DNA of 64,000 nucleotides, taken from the NCBI RefSeq assembly GCF_000002995.4, contig NW_025062475.1, positions 8,064,187-8,128,186 on the forward strand, read 5' to 3'. Each line of letters opens with the position of its first letter. Position 1 is the stretch's first letter. The position numbers were made by a program, and so were the translations under genes. Below, piece after piece: positions 1-13,300 of the stretch. The notes beneath the pieces were generated by a model. It saw nothing but the letters and a program-made list of their open reading frames with translations. It made no database searches and had not been told where the DNA came from. Origin of the DNA: Brugia malayi. Its lineage: Eukaryota; Nematoda; Chromadorea; Rhabditida; Onchocercidae.

Positions 1-3000
1 TGATAATTTATGATATGCACCAATCTCTCCATCATCACTCTCACTGGACCAATCATCGAATTGATGGGTTGTTCGCGATTTTTGAACGATGTGGTTTTCA
101 TATTTTGCAAAACCATCGGAGTGTTTTGATTCTTGAAGATGACCTAATTGGTCCGTTAAAGGGATTGTTTTTGAACCACTTATTTCATTTTTGGTGCGAC
201 TTTTAGTTCTCCGATTTGATTGATATAATTCCAAATTTACTGTTTCTTCATTACAATAATTCGCTACTTTGAACGATGATTCAGAAAATGAACCTGTCAA
301 GCAGTAGGGTTTGTCTCTTGGTTCTTGGGCATTGGGCAACCATGTTGATTCATTTCCTATTTCCAACTGTTTCCAGACTGCTTCTGTCTGTTCATCAGTC
401 GTTGGTCCTTTCAAGTTTGAATTCATTAGTTTAGGAATGGTTTCAGTTTGACTGCATGTTGGTTGAAGTGACTCCTCTGCCATTGGCTGATTACAGGTCG
501 AAGTCGGCAATTCTTTAGTTTGCTGTTCAAAAAATTCATATTTTGGCTCACAAAAACAGGCTGTTAAATTTGAGTTAAAATGGGGAGATGCTTTGGCAGT
601 TTCCTCACTTTTGGCCAACATATTTGTACATTTTTGAGGTACTTCAACAATGTTATTTTCTTCATCACTTTTATGTGAGAGGGGAGAGTTCTTCTTTTTT
701 TGTTCTGCCTTTAGCGATTGGTGAATAATAAGCTTTGACTGTGGATTACAAGTTTGTGATTTAGCATCTACAAGAGATTTTGAGGCAAATATTATGAATA
801 AGTCATGTGGTAACGGCGGTATTTCTTCACCTGGCAGCTGTGACGGATCACACTGGAACATTCTCTTCATTTGATAATTCGTAAAAACGGCTACTTCTCC
901 TTGATTTGAATTATTTGGATCATTTTCTTCAGAAGTCCTCATCTTCATAGTACTGTGAATTTCATAGTTTCCGCTCATCTCATTTTGTTTCTGTTGTGTA
1001 CAAGTACCGTAATTTGGCGTTTCAAAAGCAATGTTCAAATTGCTAGCATTCTTCTTTGCTTGTCTTTTCGCATAACAATCTCTGAAATTAAGTTATGCCC
1101 AAATTCAGTTACTGTTATAACACCTAATAGTAACTTCACAATCAGTGAATTGATTTCTTTTTGAATATCGTTTTAAAATCTTTGATGGAGATAGTTCAGA
1201 ATATATATGGTAATTCAAGAAATTTAAAATAGAAACTCGGAAAAATATGAATAATTCAAATCTATTGTCAATGATTACTTTTTTGGTAAAGAAATTGTTA
1301 AAAAAAAATTAAAATGAAGCTTAGATGTTAAACCATGTTGACCTATTAGTGATAAAGGTAAACCATGAAATTGGTCTAGTCCTTGGCACTGCATCTTCAT
1401 GCTTTCTATGATTTAGATTCAATTTCAGTGTTGTACTAAAAATTTTATAAGTCTCTAGCGAAGCGAGGATAAAGGACAATGCTAATCTTATTAAAGATCT
1501 TTGGCGTGAGTGACTAGCTGGACTAATAACAACATTTCACTGCAGAATTTATTTGTAAGAATTAATAAATTGTTTTTTTTTTCTTTTTAATTCGAACAAT
1601 TAGCAAAAATCTGTACAAGTTTTTCTCAACGACTCTTGGATTTTTTGAAAATGAAAAAAACATTGAATCAAACGTAATTCCTTCTGATTATTCCGAAAAT
1701 TATGTTGTATCGCACTGTCTCATATGGGTGACGCCACTATATACCAATAAAGGGTGAAGATTAACTTCACAAAGATTTCTGTTTTCAAATCACCTGCACG
1801 GTTAGACTTTTTTAAAACTTTTCTCAATTACCTAAATATATTTCTACCCAACATCAGTGTTAATTCTTGCATTTGTGTATCTAAATGAGCTCAGGAAATC
1901 AATGCTTAAGATTATTTGATTAGAATTGCAAGAAGTGTACAGGCGTAAATGAAACATCAGTTTTTGAACAAAAAGCCCATTAACTGCAGGAGCATTTAAT
2001 ATGGTCACGATTTTTAGCTTCTTTATAACTGGCAAGCTAAACCCGGTGAACCAATAGAGCAAGGGAGAAAATATAATGAACAAACCAAAGCAAACTTTGG
2101 TGCATCAGAGTGCTATCCATAAACTGACTATAGAAAGTTTATGGTAGAAAAAAACACAACAGGTAAAACTAGTGAACGTTTTCTTAAATCTTATTTTTTC
2201 TAATTTCTTAGATTCGTAATGTTAAATAATGTTGATATTGCCCATGAATAGTTTCTAAAAGATAAATATAAGCAGATTCGCCCTTTGTTTTTTTAATCTT
2301 AGTTTTCTACACTGAAATGTAGTTTTTGCTGATAAAAGAGTTTTTTGATAAAAAGACAGTGACAAGGAAAATGAAACCCACTGCTAATAATTGTTCAGTG
2401 CTAATAGTAGTTAATAATCTTTGTTTTAAATCAATTCCGGATAATAGGGTTAATCTAGACCTACATTCATCTGGATGTTGAAATTATTTTTTCGCTTCAA
2501 AACTTGAATATGAGCATAATCTTTCTTATACTTTCTGAAATGGAAAAAAACTGTGCTGCATTGTTTTTTTAAACTCTTTGAGCATCAGTTTGAAATCACA
2601 GACTACTTTGAAACATTACAACTGTAACAATTTCATGGAAAGATATTTGGTCTATGCTTGGAAAAAGAAAAATAGAATTACGTAACCAACTTGAGCTCAA
2701 TTAAGGTAATTGATTTTAAATGAAAGATAATAAATAGTAAATTTTTATATCAACTGAGATAATATTAACCGGTAATAAAATTTAGATATGTCCTACATAT
2801 TAATATGTAAAAAGTTCAAATTAAGGAATAAGGATCATATTTGTTTTTTGAGCAAAGAACTGCTTTTAAACACATATGTATTGATTGAGTTAAAATATGA
2901 GTGGAAGAGAGAAAATACTGAAGATAGAAAAAATGGCTATTTACATTCTAGGAAACAAATTTAATTTTCAAGTTTATTTATTTATTTATATTTCTGAATA

Positions 3001-6000
3001 AGTCTAACCTGCACACTCGGACGGCAGCAATGGTGTAGGTCATAGTTAGAAATGTGGCAACAATGGATAGGATAAGTAGAAGACCAAAATTATGTCGTTG
3101 TATACTTTCACTACTATTATTATTCCGGTATTTTTCCATTGTAACGATTTCAACCTGTTCGATGCGTACTCCACCGAGAATCCGAGACAGAGCAGCTAAT
3201 TGTGCTGATAGAACATATTTCACTTTAATAGAATCCAAAATTGTCATTGTACTGAGAGTACTTCGTCGCTGGCTTTTGGTGATTACAAAACCAATAGCTG
3301 TTGACTGTAAATTGTTTGGCTTGATACTGAGCAGTACAACATTTTCCTATAAATAAATCGAGATGATTAATTTAGATTTAGATATTAGAAAGATTCTGCT
3401 TATTTTCTGTTCTGACTTTCTTCTTTGGTTATATATTAAAATTTCTAGCTTGCTAACTGACTAACTGATGTGCCTAGCTTTTTTACATGATGATATCCAT
3501 TTTCCACTTTAGGTACTGGTTATTGACAAACTTTGTCGAGCGAATACTAAACGGCTATCGAGACCACTCCATGTAGCCAATGTAAGTCCTTGCTTACAAT
3601 TAGAAACTTTTTGGAAATTAGAATTCATGGGAGAAATTGAACTTTCCGGGTTCTTGGTAAAAAACACACAATTCCATTTTGAACAAAGGTGTCCTCCTTA
3701 TATAGCAAGCAATATGCGTAAACAAAGTATATGATTTACAATATGAGGTTGACCTACCGAAAGAATAATCAGTCTACAAAGAGCTGTTGACCTGGTTTAC
3801 AAGCAGTTCTCATTACTAGTTGACAAAGCCACAAAGGATATCGGTTAAGCAAAAGTTGTTAACCTCGTAGATTCAAGGATAATTTACAATTAATGGCGAC
3901 AGAACAATGAGATCAACTAAATGAGGAGCTGATACCATGTAAACAATATATAAAAGATTAACAGTCTAAACATAAGACAAAAAAGTTCAGGATATAAACA
4001 TTACTTACAAAATTTCATATAACATATTTCTTACTCATATTTTCAACTCTCATATACTAATTTAGAGTTTTGCTATATAAAATTCGCGACATTCGTAACA
4101 TAAAAATTCTTCAAAAGCTTATTTGTATATAATTTCATAAAAGCTTATCTGATGTAAATTATAGTCAACACTTTAAAGATATACAGTGAAATGGATTTAA
4201 AGGAATAAATATGTTTTTTTTTTTTTTTTTTTTTTCACAATTCGTCTAACTCATTAAGTCCAGATACTTAATTGATCATTTAACTGTAAAAAGATAAGTC
4301 CTGGAACTTTCTTTCTTCAGTATTGATTACCTTTCTTAACCTAAGCGTTGTAGCCATACATTCATCAGCTTGTTGCTCGCAGTAGTTACTTACAACAGCT
4401 GCAACTCGACGTTTAAAATAAGATTCGTAGGTTTCATTGGTGTGTAACCGAGCACTTAAATTGACACGCCTGATGTTCATTTCAATTACCGGCAATTTAT
4501 CCAGCTGAAAAATCCCATACTTTAATATTTTCATTTTGATTAAAGTAAAAACTATCATGCCATACAAAATTGTTTAATTTTCAAATTTTTATTTGCCATA
4601 ATTTAGTAATGGAAAAAACTAGTTATACCAAAACAGAACAAACACAATGTTTTAGTTCAATTTAAAATTTAAAGAAGTTTCCATCTATGTTTTTTAGATT
4701 ATTCCTTCTTGCATCACCAGCATTATTTCCATCACTTAGGCATAAGCACTGACGTGATAAGTTAAAGCTAAGTAAATTTATCAGTGATACCAGTTTATCA
4801 TTTGTTATATGTGCAGAAAAAAGTTCTAAGATGTGAAAAGCATGTTCCGGCTTTCTGATAATTAGAGAAACTGATATTTGATTTTAAGGTTATTATATTT
4901 ATTACTTCTCACAGTAATTACTCTAAAATTATAAGGATTTTTTCTGTTCTTTGTAAAATTTCTTTTTAATTTCCGTCTGTTTCTAACATGTCCGACCAAG
5001 TCACTTCCATTCATCATCATGTAGGAAAAACCGTAGGATTAAAGAACAATAGGCGAAATTCATAACAAGCGGTTTTGGAAGTTGAAATATACATTCTGGC
5101 ATCTCCATCGGTTCTCTGTAATTGTGTTTTGCCACGTCTCAGGTTTTCAAGTAGTTCTGAAGACTGAAGTTATTTTAGAAGTTCAAAAGTTCATGAACTA
5201 ACAGAAGGTTTTGAATACCTGAATTTTGTAAAATTAAGAAGTGAACTGTGTGTTTCAGGTTTGAGCTAAATTCACTTTTGTAAGTATATATTGGCTTTCG
5301 ACTTTTGGTTGAGAATTGATTGGTGCTTGAATAAATCTGGTTAGAAAATTAAAGGAAATAAAGTTCGGTCAAAACTATATCCAAATCAGTTGTTGCAAAA
5401 TCGACGGAGGTTTTTGTACAGTTCATTTTATTATATTTTTGTTCATAATGATTTTCGGTGAAAAATCCACCTAATTTTTATTAAATAAAAGAATCGAATC
5501 CCTCAATTTTTCATTTCATGTCTTTTTCTCCCTTCCTCTCCTTTTCTGTTAAAAAAGACGACAAGGAAGTAGTGCGTAATCTTGTCGGGAACCCTAGTTC
5601 GTGATCCCCTTAATTTTTGGACGTCCGCAGATTCAATTTCTTAGAGAAAATAAAGCTCCACGATGAAATTGGCTAAAATTATCTGGAATTTTTGCCATTA
5701 TGTTTGAAAGAAAATTAGAATATATATCAGTTCTAAGCTCTTTATCCATAGATACTTAGTACCGATCCATATTTTAATATGCTGACGTCAGGATGTTTAT
5801 TCAATGAAGGATCGTTGCTTAAAGGATGTAATCCATAAAAGCCAATTAAAACACCAGTTTCTTCAAATTTATGTTGAAATTATTTGTTGGAATTTAAAAT
5901 CAAAAATACCTCAATGAGCTCATTGCATAGAACGTAGGATTTTAGTAAATTACCCGCATTCTGTTGACAAACACACACAAATTCGGATCCATCATTGCAT

Positions 6001-6203
6001 AATAGATCATTATGGATCACTGCGGAAATAGTGAAAGTGTTACTAGTAGTAGCAATAACTGGTGACTGAATAGAACTGGAAACTGGTGGAGATAAGGCCA
6101 CCTTGTGAGAAATGCCACTGTTGGTTAGTGCTGCTGCTGCGAGAGGAAGAAGTTTGTCACATAATATGCATAAAATGAAATAAAGTAGTAGGATTAGGAG
6201 CAT
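1..6203 (-). CDS. Unrecognised single-pass type I membrane protein, 3' end beyond window
   Basis: Four exons join in phase: 6203-5910, 4504-4331, 3346-3009 and 1081 to the window edge, giving at least 629 residues. Exon 1 starts MLLILLLYFILCILC, a clear signal peptide, followed by a Ser/Thr-rich stretch and a small Cys cluster (residues 69-93, including CVCQQ). Residues 99-240 form an ectodomain with alternating strands and helices, reminiscent of a SEA-type fold. A transmembrane helix lies near residues 243-265 (FGLLLILSIVATFLTMTY), then a basic stop-transfer stretch (RDCYAKRQAKK). The cytoplasmic tail, one exon of 360 codons still open at position 1, is Ser/Glu/Lys-rich and low in complexity. 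Codon AG|A joins exons 3 and 4. I do not recognise the family; KIAA1549-like proteins share this layout, but that is a weak guess. The splice model is well supported, the function is not. Confidence 0.7.
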
Positions 6204-8056
6204 AATACGACAGTATGAATACAGTAGTAGCAGTAGTAGTATTGAGAGTAAAAGCCGCGGCTACCTTAGTTTTAAAGCTGCAACGAAGTCTTACCATTAT
6301 CCATGTGCCATTATAAAGCCTATGACAACACTACCCAAAGATAAGGCTCATGTGTTATGCCGATCCCTTGTTCTGCAACTGCAGCTGTGTTATATTTGCA
6401 CGCCAGCTAGAAATTTAAATCTTTAAGGCAGATAGCACACACTATATTACGGGAAAACTTGATGTTGATGTAGAGTAGATTTTGTGGAGCCCATCCTGTC
6501 GTCTCTCAATTCCCTTCCTTTGCTTTATCCGCTCCATCTCTCTACGAACCTTCTGATCGTCTCTTTCATCCCGTCCGTCCATTCTATCATATACCCAGAA
6601 ATCTACTTGAGTAGCCTCAGATCTGCCCTCTCATCTTCTAGCCTCATTTTCCTATACCATCTGTCCCCGAGCTTTCCTTCCACTCCTGTCTTTTCATTCC
6701 ATATCCTCCCTATCCTAATCCACTGAAATTCATATTTTCAGCGAATTCATCGCTGTTAAAGTTTATTCTGATATCGATAAACATACACAGATGTACACGA
6801 TGCGATAATTATCAAGTTTAACATATGGACAAATAAGCACAAACACATTCTCTGAAATGTCAGACCGCTTACTTCGAGGTACTGAAGGAATGAATGAATT
6901 AAATAGTTTTTTACAAATTACCTATCTCTTTATCTATTCTTTGTTTGAATATGTGATAATTGGATGCTGCACCATTGCTTGAATAAACAGAATTCCAGAG
7001 ATTTTCTGAGAAATCGTAGAATCCATATCATCTACTGAGTAATAAAGTGTAATTTTTTTGATACGTCGCTGACTTAGAAATTGGATTTCACCAATATTTC
7101 AAGTTTTAAGATTTTTTAGCGAAAAGGGCTGAAGAATGTAAATGTTTCCAACCGAGAAGGACTGAAGCATATGATGACAAAAAACATAGGCAACGAGGAG
7201 ATTGACTGAAATTAATTTTACGGTCAGCACGGCGTTTTAAATCAAACAAATAGAGTCATATTATATTAAAATATGAGTTTTTTTTTTTTTTTTTAATATG
7301 AGTTAAATGGACTAAGTCAAAAGTCTTTGTAAACGTTATCTAAAATATGCTTTAGTCATGGAAAGTGATAGTAGTGATCATTCTGTAACTTAGTATACTT
7401 TATGTCGGAACTACGAGTTATTCTATTGCCAGAATTAAAAAAAAATTAATTTTGTCTACGCTTTAGATTACATCTGTTTTATAAGTCCTAGCTTTACACA
7501 ATGGAAACGATGTGCACAACTGGTAAAGAAATAAATGGACAAAAATTTAGGTAAGCAAGCACGGTGATAAAGATTAAATTGGCTGATATCGTAGCTATAC
7601 ATTATAAAAAGTTCATTAATGGCTCATCAAATGGCTCTCAGTATGATATTTTTGAGTACATTGCCATCAAACCATACGCTAAAGCAATTAATGACGATTA
7701 TTAAGAATCAATTATTATGATTCAACAACAAAGAATAATGGTAAATAAATTCTGTTGATAATAGAAATAAAACTGCAAAAATCTACTTGAAACCAAAATT
7801 TGTCACTTTCCTTCAATGACATATCACTCAAAAACGACATTCCGTAAAGTGCACCTGTAGTGAAATTTAAGCTGAAATTTAAGCAAGTCTTCCACTACTT
7901 GTAACTAATAAATGTCATATATATCACAAACGGAAACTTCAGTTCTTTGATAAGGATGAATAACAGTGAGCGCATTATTTGTGCTTCAATGAGATCTCAT
8001 GCCGTGTAATATCTTTTTATCATAAAAGAAACTCAAAAGAAGTTTAAACTTAATTC
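6204..8056. other. Intergenic region between divergent genes
   Basis: About 1.85 kb between the start of the leftmost membrane-protein gene and the DRG1 reading frame. It holds an imperfect AGT/AGC triplet repeat (about 6218-6242), a pyrimidine-rich stretch (about 6490-6720) and a T-run near 7275. I looked here for the expected N-terminal exon of DRG1 and found none. Confidence 0.5.
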
Positions 8057-9832
8057 ATGCCTGAAAGTAGACACTGTAATTTGTCAAAAATGAGTCACAG
8101 TCAGTGGTTAAATGAGCTCAACATTATCTTTATTTCAGGTTTCCCTTCGGTTGGTAAATCGACGCTATTGTGTAACCTTGCTGGTGTTTATTCAGAGGTA
8201 GCAGCATACGAATTTACTACTCTCACCACAGTACCGGGTGTTATTCGTTATAAAGGTGCCAAAATACAGCTTCTAGATTTACCTGGAATCATCGAGGGCG
8301 CAAAAGATGGAAAAGGGCGTGGTCGACAAGTGATTGCTGGTTAGCGCAGAAGTCATATTCGAAACATTGATTTGTGATTTACTTCTTATTTTAATGGTTT
8401 ATCATATCTTAATGATCGTAACAAAATGCAAATGCGTCACAACTTTTTATTTTAAGTGGCACGAACATGTTCATTAATATTGATGGTACTGGACGTGATG
8501 AAACCTCTGCAACACAAAAAATTGCTTGAACAGGAATTAGAAGGCTTCGGCATACGGCTGAATAAATCACCACCAAATATTGTTTTCAAACGTAAAGAGA
8601 AAGGTGGACTAAACTTAACCTGTTTAGTAAGTCATTCCATACGTTACTAGTTCCATCAAGAGTAATTGGCTATATTACCATATAAATTATATTTTTAATG
8701 TCATTGTGGAGAATTTGTACCCAATGAAATTATTTTACACACTTGCTTTCAAAACTTCATTCTTAGGTTCCACAGTCAGAACTTGATGCCGAGATAGTAA
8801 AAAGTATTTTGGCAGAATATCGTATACACAATGCCGATGTATCTTTAAAGTATGATGCCACATCGGAGGATTTAATTGATGTTATCGAAGGAAACAGGTA
8901 AGTAGACTTCGAAGCTGTTCTTTTTGATGTTTTGAAAAATACATTTCGAACTCTCATGTTTTATACTGCTCTTTTAACTTGGAATCCTAAATTATTAGGA
9001 GTTTGCATTATCTTTTGATTAGGCTCTGGATTAAATATCTCCAGGCTTATGAAAGTTCCTGTCTGTTGCAGGATTTATATTCCATGCATATATGTTTTAA
9101 ACAAAATCGATCAAATTTCAGTAGAGGTAAGATCGTCTTTTTCGAGACCTGTTTTCAAAAAGACTTATTCCTAATCTCACTTTAAGATTGGATTAATTTT
9201 CAGGAGTTAGATATAATATATAAAATCCCTCATTGTGTGCCTATTTCTGCCCAACACAAATGGAATTTCGATGATTTGTTGGAAAAAATTTGGGACTACT
9301 TGAATCTCATTAGGGTGTAAGTTTTGCATTCTTCTTTCATTATTTAAGCACTTCGGGATGAAAAATCGAAAATTGGGAATTGTTGAGATGTTAAAATTCA
9401 AATTAATAGAGAAGAAAAAAGTGGAGACAGAATTTGTAAATTAGCATCTATAACTTGTGTAACCAAAAGCAAATTAAGTAGTGGTAGAAGCAGAAACTAT
9501 TTTAGATATACCAAACCGAAAGGACAGTTGCCCGATTACAATGCACCTATTGTACTATCATCAGAAACACGAACTATTGATGATTTGTGTTCCAAAATTC
9601 ATAAAACTCTTCAGAAAGACTTCAAATTGTAAGCTGTTTTCAAAAATTTTTATTCAACATTTGCAAGGTGAATGAAACGGAATATCTCTCTAAGTCATTC
9701 TACTGCTTCAGCGCATACGTTTGGGGAAGTTCAGCAAAACATAATCCGCAAAGAGTCGGGAAAGAACACGTGTTGAGTGATGAAGATGTCGTGCAAATCG
9801 TCAAAAAGTTTTTTTTTATTTATTTCCCTTAA
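8057..9832 (+). CDS. DRG1: DRG1, developmentally regulated GTP-binding protein (5' end unresolved)
   Basis: DRG1 is a ribosome-associated GTPase of the OBG/DRG family. Exons in phase: 8139 (or open from ATG 8057)-8339, 8457-8626, 8767-8897, 9072-9126, 9204-9316, 9506-9628 and 9712-9832. G1 is GFPSVGKST, the switch II region is [21 protein letters not shown]4 is NKID and G5 is the SAQ loop. The C-terminal TGS domain is complete to VVQIVKK, and phrases such as [20 protein letters not shown] are typical of nematode DRG1. The usual first 65-70 residues (helix-turn-helix, ending before GFPSVGKS) are not found upstream. A perfect acceptor, TTATTTCAG, precedes GFPSVGKS at 8138, so an upstream exon is expected; alternatively translation starts at ATG 8057 or 8090 and reads through. 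The stop lies seven codons past the usual end. No core residue is lost, so a decayed pseudogene is unlikely. Confidence 0.85.
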
Positions 9833-10399
9833 TGAAATGTAGTAGGTGATCAAATAAACCATTCCTTTGTTCACTTACAAAGTGTATATAAGTTTATAAC
9901 AGTAAGTGATTCGGGCAAGAAATTTTTTTCTAGATGTAACAAAAACCGTTATCCAAACCCCATAGTTTTCATCAAAAATTTTAATTCCACTGAAGCAGTA
10001 GACTGCTCTTACTTATTTTCCTCCTTTTTAGACCTTCGATAAATTAGCTTTTATAAAAAGATCAGAATATATCAATTTGGCACTTGGACAATAACTTTCA
10101 TATCCATTCAGATCAATCAAAACCGAAATACAAATACCCAAAACATCAGATTTGTAAGTAGGAAGTAATATATTATCAACACCGTACCAGATAACTTTCC
10201 ATTGATTCTGTTTTTATTGCAGGATTTGAAAAAGGAAAGAATTAATGCAAACTCGATGGTTTCTTCTTTTCTTAACAGCTTCTTTCTCCAACGATTTGTG
10301 ACTTCAGTTGTTTCTTAATGGTTTTTTTATATTTACGGTTTATAACTTTAATTTTCAAACAAGCCTGAGGAAAAATGGAAACTTTTTTAAACACTGAAT
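9833..10399. other. Convergent 3' intergenic region
   Basis: About 570 bases between the convergent stop codons of DRG1 (+) and PXK (-). Apart from the AATAAA at 9853 I see no gene or repeat. Confidence 0.4.
9853..9858 (+). terminator. Polyadenylation signal AATAAA of DRG1
   Basis: A canonical AATAAA hexamer lies 20 bases past the DRG1 stop codon, fitting the short 3'UTRs usual in nematodes. Confidence 0.5.
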
Positions 10400-13300
10400 T
10401 TAATATCCAATTAACTTTGCAATAATAATACCCACTTTAATTATTTCCTTTCGCCGCAACTTTTCTGTTTCAGAGTTGAGTAGCTGTTCAAATTTTCGTT
10501 GTTTCTTGATGTTATTAAACTACAAAATGAATAATTATATCAAATAATACCGAAGTACTGAATTTTACACAGTAACTGGTGGCGTCCTTTCGATGCAGAC
10601 ATGTGAAACAAAAACGGAGGAAAGGGAGCAAAGCTCTCGATCACCAGCCGGTGTTAAGAAAGCTTGAGGGCTCAAAATCTTGCATGAGTAATTTGTATTT
10701 TATCCAAAAAAGAGCAGGCATCAAGAAGGTAGGGTCAATTATTTAATGGTTTCCAAAAATGAGCGCCATGTCTATCAATCAAGCTTGATGTGAAATAAAT
10801 ACTAAAATTTGAATTCAGTAATACAAGCGCACCACTGCATTATATTTCGTTAAATATCAGACATAAAATTACCTGGTAGCGATCCCTTTTATATCTCTCC
10901 AATATATTACTGCAAAGGCCATCGAGAACTTCCTTTACATGACTTGGCATTCGAATCTCTCTTTGTTTCATTTTTGCTACCGGGACATCAACAAATAAAC
11001 TGAAGCAGATATTCGAAATATTCATGCAAAGTTAAACATTCCAAAATAAGAAATTTTCTGAGTTTGAGATTAAATATGGAAAATAAAGGATTAAAAAAAA
11101 AATTTTCCTACCTTGAATTAATTATGTCTTGCAATCTTGGCAAACAACGAACTTCTGGCAAGAATACTGAATTCAGTAAAGGCTCTGTAAAAGCATTATT
11201 CTGAGTGTATGAATGTTTTTGCCTTATGACTAATCAATTATATTTTAAAAATAGTATACTGGACTCACCAGAAAATTATCCTTCAGAATTAATACTTCAA
11301 TACAAGAAATATTAATTTCCCAGTATATAAAAAGACTGATGTTTAAAGTTTACAGTTAGCCTTTAGTTTCTAAATTCAAAACAAAAACTTACGAAATGGA
11401 GCTGGTACAATGGCAACCGCTTCACTTGCTGAGCGCATAGGGAACGTAAGAAAGCCCGTAATTAGTTCAAATAGAAATTCACAAAATGTAAATACAAACA
11501 TATCCTCGAGCGTCTGAAAAAACATTTGTGCTTTTAGAGCTCGGTGTTATCACGCAATCTAATTTTCATAACTAATGATGTTTTCTGAAAAAAAATCCGA
11601 GACTACAGGAAGGTTCAAGTAAGGACGAAGGATTTAAAACTTCTAACTTTTGCAGTAGGACTTCAAGTACGATTTTTCTAAGCATAAACTGACTGAAATT
11701 CAAGTGGAAAGATTCATTTTTTGTTTCTCGAAATTTATACAAAATTCTGAGAAACTCACATTAATAGCTTGAGAACACAACATTGAAGAACGTCGGAAAC
11801 TTGGTTGCCCAGTTAGGACTGAAAAAATTTAGAAATAAAACATAAGTCTCAGGAAATTACATTCTTTACCTTGATCAAAATCAATCAGCTCGCAACCATG
11901 TTCTGTGATAACAACATTTCCTGCATGAATGTCGACTGAAATAAGAAATTTTAGATATAAAAATACATATATTTTGCTTTCCGCACTTTAAAGTAAAATA
12001 AATTTAGAATAAAAATTTTAATTTGTCAATCTAGTACAAAAAAATTTGCAGTGCTTGGATATGTAGATTAAAAGTAAATGAAATGACACAATACCTCAGT
12101 CTGTGACACATTGTCTGCAACTTGATTAATATATTTTTTTAAACATTTGTTGAAAAGTTAGTGGAGATATCAACAGTTCTCTAAAAACCCTCTCTCTCTC
12201 TCTCTGTCTCTCCCCCTTTAAAAAAAAAAAAAAAAAAAATAATAGATCAACAACAGGATTTGGAAAACAAAGCATACAACATGGCACAGAAATCGCGTTT
12301 AATAACGTCAACGTTTCGAGCAACTGTCGACAGATTAAGAGAATATCATACGTTTCAAATGAGTAAATAGAATTATCCATTCTGTATTTTGTAAAAAAGT
12401 CGTCCTTCCAGTTACTCTGGAAATAGTATTTTAAGGACGCTATTTAAAAAAAAATCAGCTAATTTCATAAATTATCTATCTCGAGTATTTCTTTTTGAAT
12501 TTCAGAAGCCAATTTTGATGGTTTACTATAGACCGGAAAATGAAAAGAATTAGAAAACCATACCAAATTGAGGAAATTTTAACCTTATAAAGCCGGTCAC
12601 GTAATGTTCCTTCCTTGAAAATTGGTCTAATATATACAATTCCGCCATCAGTGGCCCAGCTCGTTACACTTTCATTTAAATGTGGACATTGCAGCGTCCG
12701 AAAGAATTCAAGGGCATTGTTAAGATCCATCACTGTTCCGAAACGATCTGGACCATAACGGACACCAGATAGCATTAGCTTTGAAAAACCACATCTAATC
12801 TCATAGTGTATTTTACCAGGTCGCCAACCACAATGTTTTCTTTGTTGCTCCATGATCCATTGGCGTTTATCGCGGAACGACAAAAGTATCCACTCATGCA
12901 AACCTGCGCAAGTAGCAAGTTTTATTGTATCATTTTGAGTCTTCTGAACTTTGGTTTCCGGATAAACACTAAAAACAGAAAACGATCCACCTAATTATAA
13001 GTATTCAGATAACTGAGCTTAGGCACTTTTATATAAATTTATATCAGCTAATTAAGTTTTTCCGAACTCACAATGACACAGATATTTAAGTAAATACTAC
13101 AATTTCCCAATCATTTTTTCAACTTAGATTTTAGGTCACAGTTAAATTGCTACCTTACCAACATTAGTTTCGGTGAAACTTTCAAGGAAATTGGCTACTG
13201 CTGGGCATGCATACAAGATCGCATGTAGGCAGATGGCATCCAAAAATTCCTGTAATCAGTTCTTACAATAGAAATTTGAAATACAATGAAAACCATAACT

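Noticed and set aside
3054..3356. 100-codon plus frame
   Set aside because: Antisense of the transmembrane exon of the leftmost gene.
6484..6726. 80-codon plus frame, and a similar one at 35080-35280
   Set aside because: Ser/Leu-rich products of pyrimidine-rich DNA, without domain, splice partner or start context.
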